Source of the DNA: an uncultured Flavobacteriales bacterium
GTDB taxonomy: Bacteria; Bacteroidota; Bacteroidia; Flavobacteriales_D; Crocinitomicaceae
DNA length: 15,818 bases
Assembly: GCA_903899795.1 (NCBI GenBank)
Contig: CAIUKX010000067.1
Location: forward strand, 1-15,818
Reading direction: 5' to 3'
The notes beneath the pieces were generated by a model. That model did not search any database and was not told the DNA's origin. It saw only the letters and a program-made list of their open reading frames with translations. Of the stretch, positions 6,452 to 13,291 are shown piece after piece. The first letter of the stretch is position 1, and each line of letters begins with the position of its first letter. A program made the translations under genes and the position numbers.

Positions 6452-7066
6452 TTAACACTTCTCGTACTTCCAATTCCTGCTCTTCCCTTCTGTTAGCCAC
6501 TCAATTGTTGTTTCCAATCGTTTTAACCGTGTCGCTTCAGTTTTTGCTTCGGTAATCCAAAGTATATATTCTTTTCGATGAGAAGGGCTGAATCGTTCAA
6601 AAGTCGCCATTGCTTTTGGATTATTTTTTAACGCATCCTCTAACTCCAAAGGAACAATTAATTCTTTCGAATCTTTTTGAACTGGCTTTTTATCCACTTT
6701 TACACCTTGATCAATCAACATGGTTGCTTCAATAATGTATCGAATAATTATTTCATCAGAAGGTAAATCGGCAGGAGATGTCATTTTACCAAAACTTCCC
6801 ATTCCTCCTGCTTCTTCCCGCTTAAATACTTTATCAGGATCCTCCATTTTTGACATCAGCCAAAAACCAAAACTACAGTGATTTTTAAAAGATGCCATGG
6901 CGCACAAAATTGATTTTTTATAGACAAAATTCGGAAAACTCCATTTCATCGTTTCCTGAACATCAGGCACTGCCTTGTGGACTAATTCTCTTAAATGTGA
7001 TAAAATCGGTTGAGCAAATTCAGCTGATTTATCAATGTAGCTATCGATTCGTTCGTCTCTCATCAT
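6452..7066 (-). CDS. DUF1801 / YdeI-OmdA-like protein
   Basis: This 204-residue protein has two recognisable parts. A DUF1801 domain at about residues 15-115 has a PDVQETMKWSFPNFVYKK segment and SFGFWL. A YdeI/OmdA-type C-terminal domain at about 140-195 has LEDALKNNPKAMATFERFS and then the helical SHRKEYILWITEAKTEATRLKR. Both families are common and have no established biochemical function. The OmdA label (bacteriocin-protection-like) rests on a thin literature base and should not be read as a defence role here. Its ATG overlaps the ruvC stop by 4 nt (7063-7066), so it is coupled to ruvC. A second ATG follows directly, and either could be the start. There is no signal peptide, so it is cytoplasmic. 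Confidence 0.85.
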   Translation of the reverse strand: MMRDERIDSYIDKSAEFAQPILSHLRELVHKAVPDVQETMKWSFPNFVYKKSILCAMASFKNHCSFGFWLMSKMEDPDKVFKREEAGGMGSFGKMTSPADLPSDEIIIRYIIEATMLIDQGVKVDKKPVQKDSKELIVPLELEDALKNNPKAMATFERFSPSHRKEYILWITEAKTEATRLKRLETTIEWLTEGKSRNWKYEKC

Positions 7067-7620
7067 CGTAATTTTCTTTCAGGGTTATTTTTTATAAAGT
7101 TCTCCCATTTGCTCCCTTTTTCTTTATTATGCTCACCAATTCCTTTGGAAAAATGATGACAAACAGCAACCGCTAATCCATCTGTTGCATCAAGGTATTT
7201 GGGCATTTCTTTGAAATTCAATAGTGTTTGCAACATCGCTGCCACTTGTTCCTTCGACGAGTTTCCGTTTCCAGTGACAGCTTGTTTGATTCTTCTAGGC
7301 GTATATTCTTCAAAAGGGATATTGTGACTCAACGAAACAGCTATTGCTACCCCTTGTGCACGTCCCAACTTCATCATCGACTGAATGTTTTTACCAAAAA
7401 AAGGAGCTTCAATCGCCATTTCATCCGGTTTATATTCGCGGATAATAGCATCGAGTCTTTCAAAAATTTTTTTCAACTTATCAGGATGAGTCTCAAGCTT
7501 ACTCAATTGGATCACTCCGAAGTTTATCAATGACAATTTCTTTTCCTTAATATGAATTAATCCATAACCCAAGACACTTGTTCCGGGGTCAATTCCAAGA
7601 ATTATTTTATCTTCAACCAT
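7063..7620 (-). CDS. ruvC: Holliday junction resolvase RuvC
   Basis: This 185-residue endonuclease resolves Holliday junctions together with the RuvAB motor during recombinational repair. The four acidic catalytic residues are visible: Asp11 in ILGIDPGT, Glu71 in AIEAPFF, and Asp144/Asp147 in YLDATDGLAVAVCHH. They correspond to E. coli Asp7, Glu66, Asp138 and Asp141. A DNA-contacting stretch GRAQGVAIA (87-95) and PRRIKQAVTGNGNSSKEQV (108-126) is also typical. The C-terminus has about 25 extra basic residues (HNKEKGSKWENFIKNNPER), a modest extension beyond the E. coli protein. ruvA and ruvB are not adjacent. It is the first gene of a minus-strand pair with the DUF1801 gene. Its ATG at 7618-7620 faces the divergent membrane-protein gene across only 16 nt. 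Confidence 0.97.
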   Translation of the reverse strand: MVEDKIILGIDPGTSVLGYGLIHIKEKKLSLINFGVIQLSKLETHPDKLKKIFERLDAIIREYKPDEMAIEAPFFGKNIQSMMKLGRAQGVAIAVSLSHNIPFEEYTPRRIKQAVTGNGNSSKEQVAAMLQTLLNFKEMPKYLDATDGLAVAVCHHFSKGIGEHNKEKGSKWENFIKNNPERKLR

Positions 7621-7636
7621 TCAAATCTTACTTCAG

Positions 7637-8569
7637 TTGGTTAAAGCTATAAAAAAACAAGGTATAATTTTCTTTTTTGCTAAATTGATTCTTCTTTTTA
7701 GTGTTTCTTACTTGTTATATTGGCAAATCTCCAAAATCAGCATCAATACATGGAAACAACTCGAAATTATTCACCCTTCATTAATTGCCTCAAGTGCTAT
7801 TTTAGTTTTCCTGAATTGGTATTTAGAATGGCGAAAATGGAAATTGACCATCACAATCATTGAAGCAAAAGCGAGTCAGAAAACAAATGTATTGGCTTTT
7901 CTAGCTGGCATCGCAACTGGATTGGTCACGCCTAATATGCTCGGAAATTTCATCGGGAGAATGTATTACTATGGAAGAAACCTGCGCCCAAGTATTATTT
8001 TGCTGACTCTGCTTTCCAACTACTCGCAATTTATGGCCAGTATCTTTTTTGGCTTCCTTTCATTGCTGTTTTTACGGGAGAGTCCTCTTGGAATTGATAA
8101 TATTCTACTTGGTCTAATCTTGTTTCTTTTCACCTTTTGTATCGTATTTTTTTACTTCTTTTTCGAAAAAATAAAAATCCCATATCTGGAACGGAAAAAT
8201 GCTTACTCAAAAATGATTAAGCTTGTCAAAAAAAATAATCAATTCCGATTGCGTCTTTTGGGATTGAGTGTAGCACGCCACTTTGTTTTCACATTCCAAT
8301 TCTGGTTAATGTTCAACGCCTTTGAAGATGCTCTCAACTTTGAAACTTTCTTCTGGATTTGGCAGATTTTTTTATGGACCACATTGATTCCTTCACTTTG
8401 GTTTGGAAAACTTATTATCCGTGAATCCATAGCCATTTTTGTTTTAGCTGGAATTGGGTATGGACAAGTATCAATCTTGACCACTTCAATTTCAATTTGG
8501 CTAATCAATCTAGCTATTCCTGCACTTTTTGGAATTATTATTTGTAAACAGAATAACAAAGTTGATTGA
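7637..8569 (+). CDS. UPF0104 / lysylphosphatidylglycerol synthase-type transmembrane protein (flippase-like)
   Basis: This 310-residue polytopic inner-membrane protein has about eight hydrophobic helices, around residues 9-28, 47-62, 84-100, 118-142, 153-175, 205-227, 236-255 and 260-302. The family motif G-x-x-TP-x-x-x-G-x-x-x-GR is present as GLVTPNMLGNFIGR (95-108). This is the membrane module found at the N-terminus of MprF, where it flips aminoacyl-lipids, and in AglD-like proteins. The C-terminal aminoacyl-transferase domain of MprF is absent, so a lipid transport or flippase role is an inference. The start is TTG at 7637, because no in-frame ATG lies near the first hydrophobic helix. 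It runs directly into the following GT2 gene, which suggests a pair acting on a lipid-linked sugar. Confidence 0.82.
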   Translation: MVKAIKKQGIIFFFAKLILLFSVSYLLYWQISKISINTWKQLEIIHPSLIASSAILVFLNWYLEWRKWKLTITIIEAKASQKTNVLAFLAGIATGLVTPNMLGNFIGRMYYYGRNLRPSIILLTLLSNYSQFMASIFFGFLSLLFLRESPLGIDNILLGLILFLFTFCIVFFYFFFEKIKIPYLERKNAYSKMIKLVKKNNQFRLRLLGLSVARHFVFTFQFWLMFNAFEDALNFETFFWIWQIFLWTTLIPSLWFGKLIIRESIAIFVLAGIGYGQVSILTTSISIWLINLAIPALFGIIICKQNNKVD

Positions 8570-9665
8570 GTTTACTTCCATATTCCTTTTAATTTATTTT
8601 TCCCTTGGATTAATTTTAGTGTACGGACAATTTACGCAGCTGAAAAATGAAAAACTGTTTTTACAAGGTCAATCCACTGTCAAATTGAATGAAATCACTG
8701 TCATCATTCCGTTTCGCAATGAGGAAAATCGAATTTCAACACTGATTAGCTGCATTCAGCAATTGACAGATCTACCAAAACAATTCATTTTTGTCAACGA
8801 TCATTCAGAAGATCAAGGAAGTGAATTTATTCAAACTCTCTCTGATAAAATCCCTTTTGTGATTTTGAATTTACCTAAAGGGCAATATGGGAAAAAGTCA
8901 GCCTTACGATATGGGATAGAGGCTGCAACCACAACTTACATCTTAACCTGGGACGCCGACATTTCTTTAAAAAAAGACTATTTTTCTCGGCTTTCAACTT
9001 TGGTCGACTCAGATCTATTCGTACTTCCGGTTGTCATGAAGGGAAGAACATTTTCTCAACGATTTTTTGAGGCTGACCATTCCATTGCGAATGCAATCAA
9101 CACTTCTGTGAGTGGGATTATTCGTCCTTTTTTAGCTAGCGGGGCCAACTTACTTTTCAAACGTAATTCATTTCAACAATTTGATGCATTTGAAGACCAT
9201 GCTCACATTTCTTCCGGCGATGATCTCTTTCTCTTACGCGATTTCCGTGAAAACGCCGCTTCAATTCAATTGATTTCAAATCCAAATTTTTCTGTTGAAA
9301 CACCTTCTCCATTCAATTGGTCGGAATTCATTTCTCAACGTCTCCGCTGGATCGGTAAAAGTGGTAAAGTAAAGGATCAATTGAGTAATACACTGGCTTT
9401 ATTAGCCTTTCTGTTCAACAGTGGATTTTATCTACTTCTCATCACTTCAATTGTTCAACAAAATCACACAGTTTTTATAGTCGTATTTCTCGGAAAAAAC
9501 AGTATCGACTGGGTTGTTTACTTTCATCACTTTTGGAGAACTAGAAGAATGATTACATGGATTTTACTCCCTGTTTTTTCAGTGCTGCAACCAATATATC
9601 TTTTAACCCTCACTTGTTTGGTTACTTTTCACAAACCGAATTGGAAAGGAAGGAAAATACAGTAA
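8562..9665 (+). CDS. Membrane-bound GT2 glycosyltransferase
   Basis: From TTG at 8562 this encodes 367 residues. An upstream in-frame TTG at 8529 would add 11 residues but overlap the preceding gene by 41 nt instead of 8, so I prefer 8562. An N-terminal membrane helix (about residues 4-23) precedes a GT-A domain with TVIIPFRNEENRI (46-58), VNDHSED (78-84), LTWDADIS with the DxD at Asp131/Asp133, a GDD at 219-221 and QRLRW at 259-263. The D, DxD, D, QxxRW set is typical of membrane glycosyltransferases, including cellulose/ceramide-type enzymes. Three hydrophobic helices follow at the C-terminus (about 276-297, 303-320 and 328-355). Substrates cannot be read from the sequence. Overlap with the flippase-like gene implies an operon and possibly a joint role in envelope glycolipid formation. 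Confidence 0.88.
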   Translation: MIEFTSIFLLIYFSLGLILVYGQFTQLKNEKLFLQGQSTVKLNEITVIIPFRNEENRISTLISCIQQLTDLPKQFIFVNDHSEDQGSEFIQTLSDKIPFVILNLPKGQYGKKSALRYGIEAATTTYILTWDADISLKKDYFSRLSTLVDSDLFVLPVVMKGRTFSQRFFEADHSIANAINTSVSGIIRPFLASGANLLFKRNSFQQFDAFEDHAHISSGDDLFLLRDFRENAASIQLISNPNFSVETPSPFNWSEFISQRLRWIGKSGKVKDQLSNTLALLAFLFNSGFYLLLITSIVQQNHTVFIVVFLGKNSIDWVVYFHHFWRTRRMITWILLPVFSVLQPIYLLTLTCLVTFHKPNWKGRKIQ

Positions 9666-9696
9666 ACAAAAAAAGGATGCCGTTTTCGACATCCTT
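9666..9696 (-). terminator. Terminator for the DUF3127 operon
   Basis: AAGGATG (9673-9679) pairs with CATCCTT (9690-9696), and an inner CG/CG pair closes a TTTT loop. Read on the minus strand the stem is followed by a run of seven or more T, so it ends the flavin-reductase/DUF3127 transcript. On the plus strand no U-tract follows, so its effect on the GT2 transcript is uncertain. Confidence 0.75.
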
Positions 9697-9745
9697 CACT
9701 ATCTTCCTGTTAAATTTCAATTAAAAACTCAACATTCAAAATTTC

Positions 9746-10141
9746 TTAGAAAGGTAGATCATCATCTGCACTTTCAACATTTGCCTGAGCTGTTGCAACA
9801 GAAACCGGATCAAGTGTCATTGCTGAAGGTCCACCTTGTGGAATTCCACCCGCTACAGGAGCACCAACTTTGTCAATTCTCCATGCTTCCAATGTATTGA
9901 AATATTTAACTTCTCCCTGAGGGCTTGTCCACTCACGTCCACGAAGATTGAATGAAACCTCAATCTGGTCATTTACTTGAATTGAATCAGCTAAAGAACA
10001 CTTATCCTGTGTTAATTGAAACATAATATCTTGCGGATACATGCTTGAAGCATCCGTCACTACGAATTCTCTTTTTGCAAATTTCTCACTCACTTGAACC
10101 GTTGGGCTCACCACTTTCACAATTCCATTTAATTTAAACAT
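9746..10141 (-). CDS. DUF3127 protein with SSB-like acidic C-terminal tip
   Basis: This 131-residue protein matches DUF3127, a small Bacteroidota-typical family with a predicted OB-like beta fold. The folded part is about residues 1-92 (MFKLNGIVKVVSPTVQVSEK, KREFVVTD, QVNDQIEVSFNLRGREW, YFNTLEAWRIDKV). A flexible Gly/Pro/Ala/Ser-rich linker (93-122) leads to an acidic tail that ends ESADDDLPF. The domain, linker and DDDLPF tip copy the architecture of single-stranded DNA-binding protein (SSB), whose DDDIPF tip recruits repair proteins. The canonical SSB ssDNA-binding residues are not evident to me, so function is inferred, not shown. It lies 26 nt downstream of the flavin-reductase gene on the same strand and ends at a clear terminator. 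It is predicted to be cytoplasmic. Confidence 0.85.
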   Translation of the reverse strand: MFKLNGIVKVVSPTVQVSEKFAKREFVVTDASSMYPQDIMFQLTQDKCSLADSIQVNDQIEVSFNLRGREWTSPQGEVKYFNTLEAWRIDKVGAPVAGGIPQGGPSAMTLDPVSVATAQANVESADDDLPF

Positions 10142-10167
10142 ACTTTTCGTTTTTGATTGTTTTCGGT

Positions 10168-11061
10168 TTAATTATTGAATGATAGCAAAGTCAACCAAGC
10201 TTCATTCAATTTATTCTCTTGTAATAATTTTTTTGCGCGTTCATGCAATGAAACTTCCAATTGCGTTGGATTGTCTTCTAAAGATACAAATAAATCACTT
10301 AATTCCAATAATTTATATTCATTTACATCTGTTTCATTCGGAATTTCTTCGATTCCTGCCAGTTGACCTAAATCATTCCCTGTCAATATCTTACTCTGTT
10401 TAAAATCTGTCGGTAGTTGATCATAGCCTATTCCGCAGGTTGTAATCGGTTTTGTGATTTCGAACATCGAATTTTTGTCAGACCTGCAGTACCAATTCCC
10501 TCCCATTCTGGATACAAGATCAATTTTGTGCTGATCGATCATTCCATTTTCATCTAACACATCTTCGTGAATATGAATTTTCACTACCTCACAAATGATC
10601 AAATTTCCGGCTCCTCCTTCTGTACCCAATTCAATCACCTGATTCACCTTACATTCAAATTGGACAGGTGATTCTGCTACTCTCATTGGTTTAACCAGAT
10701 CCGATGGCAAAGGAGTAAAACCTGCTTTCGTAAATTCACTTACTCCGGGTGCATATGGAGAACTTGCCAAACTCATCTGATGAACGATATCATAATTCAC
10801 AACATTGATCACTACTTCCGGATTCACTTTAACATTCTTGTATGTATCCTTGGTTTCATTACTTCTCCCACTTCTTGCAGGTGAAAAAATCATGATCGGA
10901 GGATTTGCACTGAAAACATTGAAAAAACTGAAAGGTGCCAGATTCGAATTTCCATCAGCATCAACAGTAGATGCAAAAGCGATAGGACGAGGTCCGACAG
11001 CACCTAGCAAATATTGGTGAAGCTTAGGAATAGGAAGCGTTTTCGGATCAATATCTAACAT
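10168..11061 (-). CDS. Flavin reductase-like FMN-binding protein with C-terminal extension
   Basis: This 297-residue protein has a flavin reductase-like split-barrel domain at about residues 8-200. It is marked by GAVGPRPIAFASTVDADGN (20-38), NLAPFSFFNVFSANPP (40-55, FMN phosphate region) and NPEVVINVVN (80-89). Such proteins bind FMN and either reduce flavin with NAD(P)H or form part of two-component oxygenases. Which of these applies is unclear. Residues about 205-297 form an extension that starts with TKPITTCGIGYDQLP and finishes in acidic and basic helices (LHERAKKLLQENKLNEAWLTLL). Flavin reductases of this general type are often nearer 200 residues, although longer ones are common in Bacteroidota. 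It leads the operon with DUF3127. No signal peptide is present. Confidence 0.88.
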   Translation of the reverse strand: MLDIDPKTLPIPKLHQYLLGAVGPRPIAFASTVDADGNSNLAPFSFFNVFSANPPIMIFSPARSGRSNETKDTYKNVKVNPEVVINVVNYDIVHQMSLASSPYAPGVSEFTKAGFTPLPSDLVKPMRVAESPVQFECKVNQVIELGTEGGAGNLIICEVVKIHIHEDVLDENGMIDQHKIDLVSRMGGNWYCRSDKNSMFEITKPITTCGIGYDQLPTDFKQSKILTGNDLGQLAGIEEIPNETDVNEYKLLELSDLFVSLEDNPTQLEVSLHERAKKLLQENKLNEAWLTLLSFNN

Positions 11062-11080
11062 AATTCATTTTTGAGAGTAA

Positions 11081-11088
11081 CAAATATA
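11081..11088 (-). promoter_or_regulatory. Perfect -7 box upstream of the flavin-reductase operon
   Basis: On the minus strand 11088-11081 reads TATATTTG, an exact TAnnTTTG match. It lies 19 nt upstream of the ATG at 11059-11061, so the transcript would have a leader of roughly 14 nt. No good TTTG -33 element sits at the expected 17-23 nt upstream. This is therefore half a promoter by consensus. Confidence 0.42.
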
Positions 11089-11148
11089 AGCTGAAATTGA
11101 ATGCCTTTTGAAGCGAGTTTTTAGGATTTATCCACAATTTTTATTTTG

Positions 11149-11209
11149 AGGCAATAGTGATCAGGCATCAGCCATTAGTTAAAGTGACAACTTCTAATGC
11201 CTATTGCCT
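11149..11209. repeat. Palindromic intergenic element between divergent units
   Basis: AGGCAATAG (11149-11157) is the exact reverse complement of CTATTGCCT (11201-11209). Inside it CATTAG (11173-11178) pairs with CTAATG (11194-11199), with AGTT and AACT continuing the inner stem. The result is a two-tier cruciform or hairpin with an asymmetric internal loop. It lies between the start of the flavin-reductase operon and that of the barrel-waaA operon, a place where a terminator is not needed. No reading frame covers it. Confidence 0.55.
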
Positions 11210-11256
11210 AATCACCAACTACTCATCACTAAACAATTAACACTTTTTAAATCCTT

Positions 11257-11291
11257 TTTGCCCGTCATTCCAAATAAAGAACTTATTTTTG
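11257..11291 (+). promoter_or_regulatory. Promoter very close to the barrel-waaA-ltaE start codon
   Basis: TTTG at 11257-11260 and a perfect TATTTTTG at 11284-11291 are separated by 23 nt, the upper end of the Bacteroidota spacing. The ATG lies at 11298, only 6 nt after the -7 box. Transcription would begin almost at the start codon, giving a leaderless message. Confidence 0.5.
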
Positions 11292-11297
11292 GGACGT

Positions 11298-12059
11298 ATG
11301 AAAAATTTTGCTTTATCGCTCCTATTTATTGTCACTTTCTCGTTCAATTATTTCGGACAAAGAAATGTCAGAGATTCGATCATTGGTACTCCATGGATTG
11401 CAGTACATTATGATGGATGCTGGACACATGGTGATTTGGCAAAGGAATTCGGCTACCTCAATCACATTGGAATCATGGCTGGTTATAAAACTTCGAAAAA
11501 CTGGTTCTGGGGATTGGACGCTAATTTCATGTTTGGAAATAAAGTCCATCTGAACGGCATGTTTGATCAACTTACTGACTCGCAGGGAAACATAATGAAT
11601 GATCAAGGTTCAGTTGCACAAGTAGTTGTGGGCGCAAGAGGATTCAACACTAATTTAGCGGTCGGCAAAGTATTTCCAGTTCTGAGTCCAAATGATAACT
11701 CGGGAATTTTTATTCATACGGGCGTTGGATTGTTAGCTCACAAATATCGAATTGAAACTAACTATGATTTGGTTCCTGAAATTGAATTGAAATACAAAAA
11801 AGGCTACGATCGTCTAACTATGGGACCAAATGTTCATCTTTTTGTGGGATATGCTTTTATGGCTGATCACGGTTTGATAAACTTTTACGGTGGATTTTAT
11901 GTTCAGGAAGGATTTACAAAAAACATGCGAACGATCTTTTTCGATCAACCCAATGTACCCGTTCCAACTTCAACAATGCATGATATTCAGGTTGGTTTTA
12001 GAACCGGTTGGTTCATCCCTTTCTACAAGCGTAAACCAAAAGATTTTTACATCGATTGA
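11298..12059 (+). CDS. Outer-membrane beta-barrel protein (unnamed family)
   Basis: The ATG at 11298 gives 253 residues and puts a clean signal peptide, MKNFALSLLFIVTFSFNYFG, at the very N-terminus. A TTG nine bases upstream is possible but less natural. The mature chain alternates aromatic and polar residues in strand-like segments (HIGIMAGYKTSKNWFWGLDANFMFG, GIFIHTGVGLLAHKYR, HLFVGYAFMADHGLINFYGGFYVQEGF, IQVGFRTGWFIPFYKR), as in small outer-membrane barrels. The ending PFYKRKPKDFYID recalls uncharacterised proteins that precede waaA in flavobacteria. That recollection is not checked. The stop overlaps the waaA start by one base (TGATG), so the two are coupled. A role in envelope or LPS biology is suggested only by that neighbour. 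Confidence 0.78.
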   Translation: MKNFALSLLFIVTFSFNYFGQRNVRDSIIGTPWIAVHYDGCWTHGDLAKEFGYLNHIGIMAGYKTSKNWFWGLDANFMFGNKVHLNGMFDQLTDSQGNIMNDQGSVAQVVVGARGFNTNLAVGKVFPVLSPNDNSGIFIHTGVGLLAHKYRIETNYDLVPEIELKYKKGYDRLTMGPNVHLFVGYAFMADHGLINFYGGFYVQEGFTKNMRTIFFDQPNVPVPTSTMHDIQVGFRTGWFIPFYKRKPKDFYID

Positions 12060-13282
12060 TGCATCTTATCTACAACTTCGGTATTTTTTGCTATGGTGTT
12101 TTTCTTCAATTCGCCGCACTTTTTAATGCTAAAGCAAAATTATGGGTAAAGGGCAGAAAGAATTTCTTTGATCAATTACCTGTTCTGCCGAAACAAGAAA
12201 TCTACTGGTTTCATTGTGCCTCTTTGGGGGAATTCGATCAGGCTTTGCCTGTCATTAATTTGATCAAAGAAAAAAATCCTGCGCGATTTATATTGGTAAC
12301 CTTCTTCTCTCCTTCAGGATATTTACATTATCAAAAACGTTCGCACAAAGCTGACTACGTATGCTATCTTCCGCTCGACACACCTCGAAATGCTGAAAAA
12401 TTCATTCGCCATTTTAATCCTACAAAAATATTCTTTGTGAAATATGAATTTTGGGCGAATTATATTTTTGAAGCCAAAAAAATGGGGGCTGAAATTTATT
12501 CTGTCAGTGCCTTATTTCGTCCGGATCATCGCTTTTTCAAATCTTCTGGATCTTTTTTCCGTTCCATACTTCAGCAATTTGATTTTTTCTTTGTCCAAAC
12601 AAAAGCATCTGCTGATTTATTGAATTCAATTGGTATAAATAAACATTTGATTACAGGCGATACCCGTTTTGACCGAGTTATTGAGAATAAAAACAATCTC
12701 GTTTCAAATCCTCTTTTAGAACAATTCTTAGGAGGCGATAAAGCGTTTGTAATTGGAAGTTCCTGGCCAGTTGATGAAGAATTGTTACTTCCATTGATCA
12801 ATGACGGAAAACTAAGTCGTAAAACCATTATTGCACCACACGATGTTTCAGAAAGTCATATTAAGCAGATTACACAATCACTGAAAATACCGTTTCTTCG
12901 TTACTCTGAAATGAAAGAAAGTAGATCTTATGATCAACAAGTAATTGTTCTCGACACCATTGGTCATCTTGCCAATGCCTATGCTTATGGCGCTTATGCA
13001 TATGTGGGCGGTGGATTTTCGGGGAATTTGCATAATATTCTTGAACCAGCTGTTTTCGGACTTCCGGTTATTTTCGGACCAAAACACCAGCGTTTTCCTG
13101 AAGCAGATTTGTTTGTTTCAGAAGGAATCGGATTTTCGGTTTCAACAAATGAAGAGTTGGCAAATATTATTTCAAAAATGGAAGTTACTTTTGAGGTACT
13201 GAAAGAGACTACGGGTAATTTTGTGAAAACACAAGCCGGTGCCTCTCAAAAAATAATAAACTATTTGGAAAACAATAAATAA
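12059..13282 (+). CDS. waaA: 3-deoxy-D-manno-octulosonic acid (Kdo) transferase
   Basis: This 407-residue GT-B enzyme (family 30) transfers Kdo from CMP-Kdo to lipid A precursor at the cytoplasmic face of the inner membrane. An N-terminal hydrophobic stretch (LIYNFGIFCYGVFLQFAALF, 3-22) anchors it. HCASLGEFDQALP (52-64) holds the catalytic base Glu58. KYEFWANYI (about 126) and VSALFRPDHRFFK follow. The C-terminal nucleotide domain shows VIGSSWPVDEELLLP, APHDVSESHI, YVGGGFSGNLHNILEPAVFGLPVIFGP and the late EADLF. Length is normal. The start is ATG at 12059, overlapping the preceding stop by one base; the TTG at 12056 is an unneeded alternative. The threonine aldolase gene starts 9 nt after its stop. 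Confidence 0.95.
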   Translation: MHLIYNFGIFCYGVFLQFAALFNAKAKLWVKGRKNFFDQLPVLPKQEIYWFHCASLGEFDQALPVINLIKEKNPARFILVTFFSPSGYLHYQKRSHKADYVCYLPLDTPRNAEKFIRHFNPTKIFFVKYEFWANYIFEAKKMGAEIYSVSALFRPDHRFFKSSGSFFRSILQQFDFFFVQTKASADLLNSIGINKHLITGDTRFDRVIENKNNLVSNPLLEQFLGGDKAFVIGSSWPVDEELLLPLINDGKLSRKTIIAPHDVSESHIKQITQSLKIPFLRYSEMKESRSYDQQVIVLDTIGHLANAYAYGAYAYVGGGFSGNLHNILEPAVFGLPVIFGPKHQRFPEADLFVSEGIGFSVSTNEELANIISKMEVTFEVLKETTGNFVKTQAGASQKIINYLENNK

Positions 13283-13291
13283 AATATTCCT

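Noticed and set aside
6452..7066. Bacteriocin-immunity or defence role for the YdeI/OmdA-like protein
   Set aside because: The family label is weak evidence, there is no bacteriocin gene nearby, and the gene is coupled to ruvC.
7621..7636. Bidirectional promoter between ruvC and the flippase-like gene
   Set aside because: Only 16 bases with no TAnnTTTG box in either direction; AAGATTTG on the minus strand misses the consensus.
8529..8561. Earlier TTG start for the GT2 protein
   Set aside because: Would overlap the upstream gene by 41 nt and add 11 residues without family support; the TTG at 8562 gives an 8-nt overlap and starts just before the membrane helix.
7637..8569. Full MprF lysylphosphatidylglycerol synthase
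   Set aside because: Only the membrane module is present at 310 residues; the C-terminal transferase domain of MprF is missing.
10805..11020. Plus-strand frame opposite the flavin-reductase gene
   Set aside because: Opposite a well-supported gene; the translation has no recognisable motifs.
11289..11297. TTG start nine bases upstream of the barrel protein ATG
   Set aside because: It overlaps the -7 box and adds residues before a complete signal peptide; ATG at 11298 is preferred.
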